Part shown: in pieces, positions 1 to 8,505 of the stretch | How positions within the stretch are numbered: position 1 is the first letter of the stretch | Layout of the letters: each line of letters starts with the position of its first letter | From: Nocardia aurantia | Lineage (GTDB): Bacteria; Actinomycetota; Actinomycetes; Mycobacteriales; Mycobacteriaceae | Assembly (NCBI RefSeq): GCF_009604425.1 | Contig: NZ_WEGI01000019.1 | Coordinates: 55,550-119,549 of the forward strand | DNA length: 64,000 bases | Reading direction: 5' to 3' | Translations under genes and position numbers: made by a program | The notes under the pieces: generated by a model | Told to the model about the DNA's origin: nothing | Databases searched by the model: none | What the model saw: the letters and a program-made list of their open reading frames with translations, nothing else

Positions 1-2438
1 GAGTTCATCTCCTGGAGGTTCTCCTTCATGACCACCGTCGACTTGACCAGCAGGCCGGACATGCCGATGACATCGGCCTTCTTGTCGGTGGCGGCGTCCA
101 GGATCGCCGTGATCGGTTGTTTGATACCGAGATTCACGACCTCGTAGCCGTTGTTGGACAGGATGATGTCGACCAGGTTCTTGCCGATGTCGTGCACGTC
201 GCCCTTGACGGTCGCGAGCACGATGCGGCCCTTGCCCGCGTCGTCGGTGGACTCCATGTGCGGTTCCAGATAGGCGACCGCGGTCTTCATCACCTCGGCG
301 GACTGCAACACGAACGGCAACTGCATCTGCCCGGAACCGAACAGCTCGCCGACGGTCTTCATACCCGACAGCAGGGTCTCGTTGATGATCTGCAGCGGCG
401 GCACCGTCTCCATCGCCGCCTCGAGATCGGCGTCGAGACCGTTGCGCTCACCGTCGACGATGCGGCGCTCCAGCCGCTCGAACAGCGGCAGCGCCGCCAG
501 CTCGTCGGCCCGCGACGCCTTCGCCGAGGCCGCGGACACGCCCTCGAACATGGACATCAGCGTCTGCAACGGGTCGTAGCCCTCGCGGCGGCGGTCGTAC
601 ACCAGATCGAGCGCGGTCTCCCGCTGGTCCTCGGGGATGCGGCTCATCGGCAGGATCTTCGAGGCGTGCACGATCGCCGAATCCAGCCCGGCCTGCACAC
701 ACTCGTGCATGAACACCGAGTTCAGCACCTGCCGCGCGGCCGGGTTCAGGCCGAAGGAGATGTTCGAAAGTCCCAGTGTGGTCTGCACTTCCGGATGCCG
801 GAGCTTGAGTTGCCGGATGCCCTCGATGGTTTCGATGCCGTCGCGGCGGGACTCCTCCTGCCCGGTGCCGAGGGTGAAGGTGAGGCAGTCGACGATGATG
901 TCGGACTCCGCCAGCCCCCAGTTGCCGGTGATGTCGGCGATCAGCCGCTCGGCGATCTCGACCTTCTTCTCGGCGGTGCGGGCCTGACCCTCCTCGTCGA
1001 TGGTCAGCGCGACCACCGCGGCGCCGTGCTCGGCGACCAGCCGCATGGTCTGCTGGAAGCGGGACTCCGGGCCGTCGCCGTCCTCGTAGTTGACCGAGTT
1101 GACCGCGCACCGCCCGCCCAGATGCTCGAGCCCGGCGCGCAGCACCGGCGCCTCGGTGGAGTCGAGCATGATCGGCAGTGTGGAGGCCGTGGCCAGCCGG
1201 GAGGCGAGCTCGGACATGTCGGCGGCGCCGTCGCGGCCGACGTAGTCGACGCACAGATCGAGCATGTGCGCGCCGTCGCGGGTCTGGTCCTTGGCGATGT
1301 CGAGGCACTTCTGCCAGTCGCCCGCGAGCATCGCGTCGCGGAAGGCCTTGGAGCCGTTGGCATTCGTGCGCTCGCCGATCATCATGATCGACGCATCCTG
1401 CTCGAACGGCACCGCGGTGTACATCGAGGACACGCTCGGCTCGTGCCGCGGGGCGCGCCGCGCCGGCTGCACCTCGGCGACCGCCTCGGCCACCTGCCGG
1501 ATGTGCTCGGGGGTGGTGCCGCAGCACCCGCCGACCAGCGCCAGCCCGAATTCGGTGACGAAGCCGCGCAGCGCCGCCGCCAGCTCCGCCGGGCCCAGCG
1601 GGTACTCCGCGCCGTTCGGGCCGAGCACCGGCAGGCCCGCGTTCGGCATGACCGACACCGGCAGCTGCGCGTGCTTGGACAGGTGCCGCAGGTGCTCGCT
1701 CATCTCCTCGGGGCCGGTGGCGCAGTTCAGGCCGATCATGTCGACACCGAGCGGCTCGACCGCGGTGAGCGCCGCGCCGATCTCGCTGCCGACCAGCATG
1801 GTGCCGGTGGTCTCGACGGTGACATGGGTGATGATCGGGATGCGCCGGCCCGCGCGTGCCATGGCCCGGCGGCTGCCGATCACCGCCGCCTTCAGCTGCA
1901 GCAGGTCCTGGCAGGTTTCGATGAGGACGGCGTCGGCGCCCCCTTCCAGCATGCCGAGCGCCGCCTCGGCGTAGGCGTCGCGCAGCGCGGCGAAGGGCGC
2001 GTGGCCGAGGGTCGGCAGCTTGGTGCCCGGACCCATCGAGCCCAGCACGTAGCGCGGGGTGCCGTCGGCGGACGGGCCCATCTCGTCGGCCACCTCGCGG
2101 GCCAGCCGGGTGCCGCGCTCGGACAGATCCCGAATGCGGTCGGAGATGCCGTAGTCGGCCAGATTCGGCAGGTTGCAGCCGAAGGTGTTGGTCTCGACCG
2201 CGTCGGCGCCGGCCTCGAAATACGCGCGGTGGATGCCGCGCAACACGTCCGGCCGGGTCTCGTTGAGGATCTCGTTGCAGCCCTCCAGCCCCAGGAAATC
2301 GTCCAGGGACAGGTCCGCCGCCTGCAGCATGGTGCCCATGGCGCCGTCACCGATCAGCACACGCCGGGCGAGCGTGTCGAACAACGTGGTATCGAACGTC
2401 GGCGGCGTCCCGGACGCGGCGTGGGAGGGCACAGGCAT
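1..2438 (-). CDS. metH: Methionine synthase, cobalamin-dependent (3' end outside window)
   Basis: Transfers a methyl group from 5-methyl-THF to homocysteine through cobalamin in the cytosol, the last step of methionine synthesis. The visible 812 residues begin with a homocysteine-binding barrel: GDGAMGTML near the start, and zinc-ligand cysteines in GLNCATG and GGCCGTTPEH. A pterin-binding barrel follows (IGERTNANGSKAF, INSVNYEDG-like), then the helical cap, and the B12-binding domain with DVHDIGKN, whose His is the lower cobalt ligand. The window edge cuts the gene inside that B12 domain, so the reactivation domain is not visible. The ATG at 2438 is chosen because TACTCT lies at -12 to -7, as in leaderless transcripts. 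It is divergent from a PAC2 gene, the same pairing as Rv2124c/Rv2125 in M. tuberculosis. I saw no convincing cobalamin or SAM riboswitch upstream. Confidence 0.95.
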   Translation of the reverse strand, partial: MPVPSHAASGTPPTFDTTLFDTLARRVLIGDGAMGTMLQAADLSLDDFLGLEGCNEILNETRPDVLRGIHRAYFEAGADAVETNTFGCNLPNLADYGISDRIRDLSERGTRLAREVADEMGPSADGTPRYVLGSMGPGTKLPTLGHAPFAALRDAYAEAALGMLEGGADAVLIETCQDLLQLKAAVIGSRRAMARAGRRIPIITHVTVETTGTMLVGSEIGAALTAVEPLGVDMIGLNCATGPEEMSEHLRHLSKHAQLPVSVMPNAGLPVLGPNGAEYPLGPAELAAALRGFVTEFGLALVGGCCGTTPEHIRQVAEAVAEVQPARRAPRHEPSVSSMYTAVPFEQDASIMMIGERTNANGSKAFRDAMLAGDWQKCLDIAKDQTRDGAHMLDLCVDYVGRDGAADMSELASRLATASTLPIMLDSTEAPVLRAGLEHLGGRCAVNSVNYEDGDGPESRFQQTMRLVAEHGAAVVALTIDEEGQARTAEKKVEIAERLIADITGNWGLAESDIIVDCLTFTLGTGQEESRRDGIETIEGIRQLKLRHPEVQTTLGLSNISFGLNPAARQVLNSVFMHECVQAGLDSAIVHASKILPMSRIPEDQRETALDLVYDRRREGYDPLQTLMSMFEGVSAASAKASRADELAALPLFERLERRIVDGERNGLDADLEAAMETVPPLQIINETLLSGMKTVGELFGSGQMQLPFVLQSAEVMKTAVAYLEPHMESTDDAGKGRIVLATVKGDVHDIGKNLVDIILSNNGYEVVNLGIKQPITAILDAATDKKADVIGMSGLLVKSTVVMKENLQEMN

Positions 2439-2444
2439 GCTTAA

Positions 2445-2450
2445 AGAGTA
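2445..2450 (-). promoter_or_regulatory. -10 box of metH, leaderless
   Basis: TACTCT (TANNNT) read on the minus strand is followed by six bases and then the metH ATG, so transcription would start on the A of the start codon. No Shine-Dalgarno sequence is present. Confidence 0.55.
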
Positions 2451-2634
2451 GAGGGGACCGCCGACAATCCGCCGTCTCGCACACACTCCCGGGGCCGGTC
2501 GTGAGCTGCGCCACAACCCGGTCGCGGAACCACCGCCGTCCGGCAATCACTGACACGCCGACCGGAACGACGCAATCGGACCAGCACACGGCCTGCATCG
2601 GCGATATGCGGTGAAAGGAACTGCCACCACACCG

Positions 2635-2640
2635 TAGGCT
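2635..2640 (+). promoter_or_regulatory. -10 box of the PAC2 gene, leaderless
   Basis: TAGGCT, six bases before the GTG at 2647, fits a leaderless start. The two divergent -10 boxes (this one and that of metH) are about 185 bp apart. Confidence 0.55.
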
Positions 2641-2646
2641 GACCGG

Positions 2647-3531
2647 GTGAACGCCAGTGCATCACCCGATCCGGATCTGCCGACGTTGCGTGATCCCGTC
2701 CTGGTCGCTGCCTTCGAGGGCTGGAACGATGCCGCCGACGCCGCCAGCGGTGCCGTCGAGCATCTGGAGCTGATCTGGGACGCGGAACCGCTCGCCGAGC
2801 TGGACTCCGAGGACTACTACGACTACCAGGTGAACCGCCCGACGGTTCGTCAGGTCGACGGCGTCACACGTGAGATCCAGTGGCCGTCCACGACCTTGTC
2901 GGTCTGCTCGCCACCGGGCAGCAACCGGGACGTGGTGCTGCTGCACGGCATCGAGCCGAACATGCGGTGGCGCAGCTTCTGCAACGACATCCTGGAACTG
3001 GTCGATCAGCTCGGCGTCACCACCGTCGTCATCCTCGGCGCACTGCTCGCCGACACCCCGCACACCCGGCCCGTCCCGGTCACCGGCACCGCCTACAACA
3101 AGGAGGCGGCCGAGCAGTTCAGCATCGAGCAGACCCGCTACGAGGGCCCGACCGGGATCACCGGGGTCCTGCAGGACGCGTGCGTGCGCGGGGGCGTGCC
3201 GTCCATCTCGTTCTGGGCGGCGGTGCCGCACTACGTCTCGCAGCCGCCGAATCCGAAGGCCACCATCGCGCTGCTGCACAAGGTGGAGGACGTGCTCGAC
3301 ATCGAGGTCCCGCTCGGCGAGCTGCCCACCCAGGCCGAGGAGTGGGAGAAGGCGGTCGACGAGATGACCGCCGGCGACGAGGAGGTCACCGAGTACGTGC
3401 GCTCCCTCGAGGAGCGCGGCGACCAGGTCGACCTCAACGAGGCGATGGCGAAGATCGACGGCGACGCGATCGCCGCCGAATTCGAGAAGTACCTGCGCCG
3501 CCGCGGCGGCCCGGGAGGTTTCGCACTCTGA
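2647..3531 (+). CDS. PAC2 family protein (proteasome-assembly-chaperone-like)
   Basis: A 294-residue cytosolic protein of the PAC2 family, named after the eukaryotic proteasome assembly chaperone 2. The family is common in actinobacteria and its biochemical role there is unsettled. Family features are the early FEGWNDAADAASGAVEHL segment, LLHGIEPNMRW in the middle, and VPHYVSQPPNPKATIALL before a charged helical C-terminus. The GTG at 2647 is supported by a leaderless -10 box and no alternative SD. It is divergent from metH, as in mycobacteria (Rv2125 beside Rv2124c), and converges with the next gene with only 7 bp between stops. Family membership is confident; a role in proteasome assembly is not shown by anything here. 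Confidence 0.85.
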   Translation: MNASASPDPDLPTLRDPVLVAAFEGWNDAADAASGAVEHLELIWDAEPLAELDSEDYYDYQVNRPTVRQVDGVTREIQWPSTTLSVCSPPGSNRDVVLLHGIEPNMRWRSFCNDILELVDQLGVTTVVILGALLADTPHTRPVPVTGTAYNKEAAEQFSIEQTRYEGPTGITGVLQDACVRGGVPSISFWAAVPHYVSQPPNPKATIALLHKVEDVLDIEVPLGELPTQAEEWEKAVDEMTAGDEEVTEYVRSLEERGDQVDLNEAMAKIDGDAIAAEFEKYLRRRGGPGGFAL

Positions 3532-3538
3532 TCCGGTC

Positions 3539-3844
3539 TCAGCACTGCACCGTCCAGACCTGCGCGGCGGCCTCCTGAGCCAGTTTGGCGATCAGCAGAT
3601 CCCGTGGGATGGTCTGTCCCGCAAGGTGTTCCAGTGACGGCACCACCACGTGGTGCGCCTCGGCGCGTTTCAGCTCTGCGGTCAGCTCCGCGAAGGCGGT
3701 GCCGTCACCGGGCTCGGATTCGTGGAACGTGACGGCGAAGCACAGACCGGCGGCCCGGGCGAGATCGCACATGGCGTCCTCGAGCTCACCGAGCCGGCCC
3801 TCGGCCAGGTCGTCACGCAGGTACCCGTAGATCAACGCTTCCAC
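3539..3844 (-). CDS. Small serine-recombinase-like protein without catalytic serine
   Basis: About 101 residues that read like the N-terminal domain of a serine resolvase. They contain IYGYLRDD where resolvases have GYxRVS, then ELEDAMCDLARAAGL, a mid segment GTAFAELTAELKRAEAHHVVVPSLEHLAG matching the 'vvv..ldRl.R' helix, and nothing after. The catalytic Ser position is Asp and the DNA-binding domain is absent, so recombinase activity is unlikely. The GTG at 3844 has an ideal GGAGG five bases ahead; an ATG four codons upstream (3856) is the alternative. It is divergent from an XRE/TPR regulator, which suggests a linked function such as a regulatory partner. That link is inference. Confidence 0.6.
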   Translation of the reverse strand: MEALIYGYLRDDLAEGRLGELEDAMCDLARAAGLCFAVTFHESEPGDGTAFAELTAELKRAEAHHVVVPSLEHLAGQTIPRDLLIAKLAQEAAAQVWTVQC

Positions 3845-3988
3845 CCGAACCTCCATGCGATTTGGGAGACAGCATCGGACACAGCAAACCGTTCACTTCG
3901 AGGATCCACCGCTCCGGAATGCCCGTGCAGATGTCATGTCGGTGACATCGGATTGCCCTATCCCGGACCATGCGGCGTTTGCTGATGG

Positions 3989-3994
3989 GATACT
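3989..3994 (+). promoter_or_regulatory. -10 box of the XRE regulator, leaderless
   Basis: GATACT followed by seven bases and the ATG at 4002. This decides the start: the frame is open about 150 bases further upstream, but that part reads as unstructured sequence. Confidence 0.45.
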
Positions 3995-4001
3995 AGAAGA
4001 T

Positions 4002-5234
4002 ATGGCCGCTGGTGACGAACGCCCCGTCTGGGCGGTGCGAATGCGCTCCGAACGCGAGGCCCGCGGCTGGTCGCAGGCCGACGCCGTCCGGGCGATGCGC
4101 GCCAAGTCCACCCACAATCTGCCGACAGACAGTACGCTGCTGCGGAATTGGCGACGCTGGGAGTCCGGCGAGTCCCGGCCGGACGAGTTCTACGCACCGA
4201 TCATCGCCGCCAGCTTCGACACCGTGACCACCGCGTTCTTCCCGAAGGCGCGGCCCAACCGGGACGACGAACTGCTCGCGTCCACGGGGATGGACACGCT
4301 GGAATTCGTGGGGCGCCTGCGGATGTCGGACGTGTGCGGCGCCACCCTGGACGCGCTGCGGATCACCGCCGAACGGTTGTGCTGCGAATATCCCTGCGGC
4401 GACGCGGCCGCACTGCACGCGGAGGGCACGGCCTGGCTGCGCCGCATCACCTCGCTGCTGGACGGCCGGCTCACGCTGGCGCAGCATCGCGAGGTGCTGG
4501 TGCTCGCGGGCTGGGTGGCGCTGCTGGTCGGCTGCCTCGACTACGACCTGGGCCGCCGGGCCGCCGCGGAGGCCACCCGCCGCGCCGCGATGTCGCTCGG
4601 ACACGAGGCGGAGCACGTCGAAATCGTCGGCTGGGGTGCGGAGATGGCCGCGTGGTTCGCACTCACCCAAGGCAATTACCGGGGCGCGATCGAGGCCGTC
4701 GACGGCGTCGCGGCAAGTACCCAGCGACTCGGTGTCGCCGTCCAGCTGTCCGCCCAGCAGGCGAAGGCGTGGGCGCGGCTCGGCGACCACGGCCGGATGG
4801 AGGCGGCGCTGTCCGAAAGTCGGGCAATCCTACAGCAATTGGACCATCCGGCAAATCTGGACAATCACTTCGTGGTCGATCCGCACAAGCTGGATTTCTA
4901 TGCGATGGACTGTTTCCGGGTGGCGGGCGACGACCGGCGCGCGGAAGCGTATGCGCGCCGGGTGATCCGGTCCGCCACCACACCCGACGGCACGGTCCGC
5001 AGCCCGATGCGGGTCGCGGAGGCCCAGCTGACGCTCGCGACCGTGGCGGTGCGCGACGGCGATCTGGAACGGGCGCTGCACGAGGCGTTGCGGGCCTTCG
5101 CCGGTCACCGCCGCTCGCTGCCCTCGCTGCTGTGGATCGCCGGCGAGACGGCCCGCGAGATGATCGGCCGGTATCCCGGCGACCCCCGCACCCGTTCCTA
5201 TCTGGATCGGCTGCGGTCACTGTCCCCGTCCTGA
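4002..5234 (+). CDS. XRE-family regulator with C-terminal TPR-like region
   Basis: A 410-residue putative DNA-binding regulator. The N-terminus (about 8-75) is a helix-turn-helix of the XRE type: MRSEREARGWSQADAVRAM, then a segment ending in LRNWRRWESG. The remaining ~330 residues are helical pairs resembling tetratricopeptide repeats (for example YRGAIEAVDGV, RMEAALSESRAILQQL, RAEAYARRVI, ALHEALRAFAGHR). This architecture is very abundant in Nocardia and Streptomyces and usually senses peptides or protein partners. The target is unknown; the divergent recombinase-like gene is a candidate. Its stop is followed closely by the leaderless DUF2127 gene. Confidence 0.8.
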   Translation: MAAGDERPVWAVRMRSEREARGWSQADAVRAMRAKSTHNLPTDSTLLRNWRRWESGESRPDEFYAPIIAASFDTVTTAFFPKARPNRDDELLASTGMDTLEFVGRLRMSDVCGATLDALRITAERLCCEYPCGDAAALHAEGTAWLRRITSLLDGRLTLAQHREVLVLAGWVALLVGCLDYDLGRRAAAEATRRAAMSLGHEAEHVEIVGWGAEMAAWFALTQGNYRGAIEAVDGVAASTQRLGVAVQLSAQQAKAWARLGDHGRMEAALSESRAILQQLDHPANLDNHFVVDPHKLDFYAMDCFRVAGDDRRAEAYARRVIRSATTPDGTVRSPMRVAEAQLTLATVAVRDGDLERALHEALRAFAGHRRSLPSLLWIAGETAREMIGRYPGDPRTRSYLDRLRSLSPS

Positions 5235-5259
5235 CCCGTCGACCATTAAGGTGCGACGA

Positions 5260-6033
5260 ATGGATTTCAGTCTGCGTACCTGCTCGTGGCGGGGGCACGC
5301 CACGTACGCGCCCGACGAGACGGAACTGGCCGCGCGCCTGCACGTTTCGACACCCGCCGGCGAGGCCTGGCGCTGCCTGCGCTGTGGCGACTTCGTGGTC
5401 GGCGAACCGCGGCACCGCGGCCCGGCCGACGCCGCCCCGGAGGTGCCGCGCGGGCGGCTGCTGCGGGACCGGTTCATCATGCGGCTGCTCGCCGTCGAAC
5501 GGGTGCTGCGCGGATTGGTCTTCGTCGCACTCGCTTTCGGCGTGTACAAGGTCCGTAACTCACAATCGCAGTTGCGCGCGGCGTTCGATCGGGAGATGCC
5601 GCTGATCCGCCCGCTGGCCGACCAGATCGGCTGGAACCCGGACAATTCGAAGATCGTGCACTTCATCGAGAAGGGCTGGCAGCTGTCGCCGACCACCCTC
5701 ACGCTGATCGCGGTGGGGTTGCTCGCATACGCGGCGATCGAACTGATCGAGGCCGTCGGACTGTGGCTGGTGCAACGCTGGGGCGAGTACTTCGCGGTGG
5801 TCGCGACCGCGCTGTTCCTGCCCTTCGAGATCTACGAGCTGACCGAGCGGATCACCGTGGTGCGGGCCGGCGCGCTGCTGATCAACGTGGCCGCGGTGGT
5901 GTGGTTGTTGTGGTCCAAGCGACTGTTCGGCATCAACGGCGGCGGGCGGGCCTATCACGCCGAACACAGCGAGGAGAGCCTGCTCACCGTCGAGCGCGCC
6001 GCACTGGCCGCTCCCGGCGAGGACGGGGCCTGA
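5260..6033 (+). CDS. DUF2127 family membrane protein
   Basis: A 257-residue integral membrane protein. The first ~60 residues are cytosolic and carry paired cysteines (RTCSWRGH and WRCLRCGDF), suggesting a small metal-binding or structural element. Four hydrophobic stretches follow: LRGLVFVALAFGVYK, LTLIAVGLLAYAAIELIEAVGLWL, FAVVATALFLPFEIYEL and ALLINVAAVVWLLW. The middle portion has the DUF2127 look (YAAIELIEAVGLWLVQRWGEYF). Function is unknown. The start is set by TAAGGT at 5247-5252, seven bases before the ATG; a GTG three codons upstream is the alternative. Confidence 0.75.
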   Translation: MDFSLRTCSWRGHATYAPDETELAARLHVSTPAGEAWRCLRCGDFVVGEPRHRGPADAAPEVPRGRLLRDRFIMRLLAVERVLRGLVFVALAFGVYKVRNSQSQLRAAFDREMPLIRPLADQIGWNPDNSKIVHFIEKGWQLSPTTLTLIAVGLLAYAAIELIEAVGLWLVQRWGEYFAVVATALFLPFEIYELTERITVVRAGALLINVAAVVWLLWSKRLFGINGGGRAYHAEHSEESLLTVERAALAAPGEDGA

Positions 6034-6091
6034 CCGCCCGGCGGGGCGCAGCCGCTCACCGCGGCGAGGCCGGACCGGGCTGCCCGGCGAG

Positions 6092-6275
6092 GCCGGACAT
6101 GATCACCCAGCCTGGCCGGACGTGATCACCCAGCGTGGCCGGACATGATCACTCGGCGTGGCCGGACGCGATCACCCAGCGTCGCCGGACGCGATCACCC
6201 AGCGTCGCCGGACGCGATCACCCAGTGTGGCCGGACGTGATCACCCGGCATCGCCGGACAGGATCACCGACGGCA
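6092..6275. repeat. Tandem array of a 23-bp repeat, eight copies
   Basis: Eight consecutive 23-bp units, each with GCCGGAC, a variable dinucleotide, then GATCACCC and an AGCGT-like tail. The core is the palindrome TGATCA in some copies. Units differ by one to three bases. The period is not a multiple of three, so the array is not coding. It fills most of the gap between the DUF2127 gene and jetA and ends about 55 bp before the jetA start. There are no spacers, so it is not CRISPR. Confidence 0.95.
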
Positions 6276-6317
6276 CGCCGAGCCCGGGTACGGCGACGGC
6301 ACCCGCGGCGGCGGTAC

Positions 6318-6323
6318 TACTCT
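6318..6323 (+). promoter_or_regulatory. -10 box of the jet operon
   Basis: TACTCT, seven bases before the GTG at 6331. This implies a leaderless transcript starting just downstream of the 23-bp repeat array. Confidence 0.45.
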
Positions 6324-6330
6324 CGACCCG

Positions 6331-8505
6331 GTGACCGAGTCCGCTGGAGGATTGCTGCCCGGGGCGCCCGGCCTGTTCGACGCCACCGGTGTCGCGGGTC
6401 GTGGCGTCGCGGCAGCGATCGATGGCGGGGATCGGCTGCGGCTGTTCTCCTTCGCGGTGGCGGAGAAGCGTGGCGAATACCTGTGGGTGCTGCGGGCGTT
6501 CGATCACGCGCGGGCCGCGTATGTGGTGCTGCTGCACGCCAGCGACGTCGCGGAGACCCTGACCGGGTTCCCGGATGCGCCACGGCTCACCGCGACCGAG
6601 GTGGGGCCGCTGCTGGAACAGTTGCACCAGTGGGGTGTGCTGGAACGCAGTTACGACGGCACCCGCGCCGCGACGCTGGCCGAATATCGCAACCGGCACT
6701 ACGTCTATCAGTTCTCACAGACCGGTTATCAGGCCTACCGGGCAGTGGCCGACGTGCTCGGCGCGCGGGCGGACGAGGCGGCGCTGTCGCGGCTCGTGCT
6801 GCCCGAACTGCTCGCCGATCTGCGGGCGCTGGCCGAGGCCAACCGGACCGGTGACGCCGAACGGGTTTACCGGATCCTGGCCCGGCTCGACACCGCGCTG
6901 TCGGAACTGGCCGACCGCGCCGCGCACTTCTACCTCACCCTCGGCGATCTGGTCCGCACCACCGAGGCGACCCCGGAATCCTTTCTCGCGCACAAGGATG
7001 CGCTGCTGGCGCACATGCGCGAGTTCAGCATGGATCTGGCCCGGTACGCGCCGCGGCTGGCCGCCGCCATCGCCGAGGTGGAGCAGACCGGGGTCGCGGA
7101 GATGATCGCCCGCGCCGGCGCCACCGACGAACGGGTCCTGCTGAGTGTGGCCGAGCGGGAACAGGATTGGCGCGCCCGCTGGCAGGGCCTGCGCGCCTGG
7201 TTCGTCGCGGCCGCCGAGACCGGTGCCGACGCGCACGGCGGCACCGAGGCCGAACGGCTGCGGGAGGCGACGATGAGCGCGATCGCTGCCGTGCTGTCGC
7301 TGCTGCGGAGGGTCACCGAGACCCGCAAGGGCGGCGTCAGCCGGGAATCCGCGCTGCGGCACCTCGCGGGCTGGTTCACCGCCGCACCCACGGTCGACAG
7401 CGCGCACGCCCTGTTCGACGCGGTGTTCGGACTGGGCCGCCCGCGGCACCTCGCGATGGAACATCCCGACGCCGACGTGATCCCGCCCATCCGATCCTGG
7501 TGGGACGCACCACCGTTGGAGATCGCCCGCACCCTGGCGGAGACCGGGCGACCGCCCTCGCCGGGCGCACCGTCCCGAATCCAGCGCAACGACGCCGGAA
7601 TTCGCCGACTGCGGCAGGCCCAGCTCGAGGCTCAGCGGGACCGCGCCGCCGCCGCCCGCTCGCTGGCCTCCGCCGACGTGCACGAGCGCGCGCTCGACGA
7701 GCGCGAGACCGAAGTGCTACTGCGCCTGCTGGACGCGGCCTCGACGGCCTGGGTGCCCGTCAGTGGCCGGGTCGGCACCACCGGCTCCGAGAGTGGGGTC
7801 ACGCTGACGGTCTCCGAGCATCCCGGTTCGACAGTGGTGCGGACGTCGCGCGGCCTCCTGTACCTCAACAACCGACGCCTGGAGGTGCGCGAGAATTCGC
7901 GCGCCGCAAAGGATTCCGCCCCACCCGGATCCCCTCGCCCGCGCACCGCCACAAGTCCGGATGCGCGCGCATCGAAACATCCCGCGTCCGCCACCCCGAA
8001 CCGTGCCGGGTCACTCAGGGCGGCAAAACATTCCCATCCGTCCACCACAACACACCCCGGACGGACCGGCACAGCCAGGCCCGAGCCACGCACGGCGGCG
8101 GCACAGCCCCAGCAGCACCCAGCCACACAACCCGACCCACGCACGGCAGTACAGTCCGAGCCACACGCGGCGGTACAGCCCGACCCACGCACGGCCGTAC
8201 AACCCGACCCACGCACGGCCGTACAACCCGACCCACGCACGGCCGTACAACCCGACCCACACGCGGCCGTACAACCCGGGTCGCCCGCCGTAGCACAGCC
8301 TGTGCCGCGCGCGGCCGAACACGCTGCTCCCGGTGCGGTCGACGATCCGAAGCGTGGTTCGGCAGCGGGCACCGGCGCGCGCGCATCGGATAGGCCGGGG
8401 CCGGATGCGGCAGCACGCTCGGCCCCGGACGGGTCGGCGGGGTCGTCCGGATCGAGCCCGGCGGTGGGGTCGTCCGGATCGAGCCCGGCGGTGGGGCGGC
8501 CGTGA
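6331..8505 (+). CDS. JetA-like subunit (TIGR02677/DUF2397), type II Wadjet, with repeat tail
   Basis: A 724-residue kleisin-type subunit of a Wadjet-like SMC complex that in other bacteria restrains plasmids. The family signature is at the start: DRLRLFSFAVAEKRGEYLWVLRAF, then winged-helix-like TATEVGPLLEQLHQWGVLE and YQFSQTGYQAYRA. Conserved helical sequence continues to about residue 520 (RSWWDAPPLEIARTL, LNNRRLEVREN). From there to the end it is Pro/Ala/Ser-rich and disordered, including six copies of an 8-residue unit like AVQPDPRT. Family members are normally about 500 residues, so the tail is an addition. The stop overlaps the jetB start (GTGA), indicating translational coupling. Confidence 0.8.
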   Translation: MTESAGGLLPGAPGLFDATGVAGRGVAAAIDGGDRLRLFSFAVAEKRGEYLWVLRAFDHARAAYVVLLHASDVAETLTGFPDAPRLTATEVGPLLEQLHQWGVLERSYDGTRAATLAEYRNRHYVYQFSQTGYQAYRAVADVLGARADEAALSRLVLPELLADLRALAEANRTGDAERVYRILARLDTALSELADRAAHFYLTLGDLVRTTEATPESFLAHKDALLAHMREFSMDLARYAPRLAAAIAEVEQTGVAEMIARAGATDERVLLSVAEREQDWRARWQGLRAWFVAAAETGADAHGGTEAERLREATMSAIAAVLSLLRRVTETRKGGVSRESALRHLAGWFTAAPTVDSAHALFDAVFGLGRPRHLAMEHPDADVIPPIRSWWDAPPLEIARTLAETGRPPSPGAPSRIQRNDAGIRRLRQAQLEAQRDRAAAARSLASADVHERALDERETEVLLRLLDAASTAWVPVSGRVGTTGSESGVTLTVSEHPGSTVVRTSRGLLYLNNRRLEVRENSRAAKDSAPPGSPRPRTATSPDARASKHPASATPNRAGSLRAAKHSHPSTTTHPGRTGTARPEPRTAAAQPQQHPATQPDPRTAVQSEPHAAVQPDPRTAVQPDPRTAVQPDPRTAVQPDPHAAVQPGSPAVAQPVPRAAEHAAPGAVDDPKRGSAAGTGARASDRPGPDAAARSAPDGSAGSSGSSPAVGSSGSSPAVGRP
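8131..8274 (+). repeat. 24-bp in-frame tandem repeat inside jetA
   Basis: Six units of 24 bp (CCCGACCCACGCACGG core) encode the repeated octapeptide PDPRTAVQ. The middle copies are identical, which points to recent expansion. Confidence 0.95.

Noticed and set aside
117..2444. 775-codon open frame opposite metH
   Set aside because: It is the antisense of a clearly recognisable methionine synthase; His/Arg/Gly/Leu-rich composition is typical of high-GC shadow frames.
2440..2646. Cobalamin or SAM riboswitch in front of metH
   Set aside because: No B12-box or SAM-aptamer core was recognised, and the -10 box implies a transcript without a leader.
6092..6275. CRISPR array
   Set aside because: Repeat units abut with no unique spacers and no cas genes are present.
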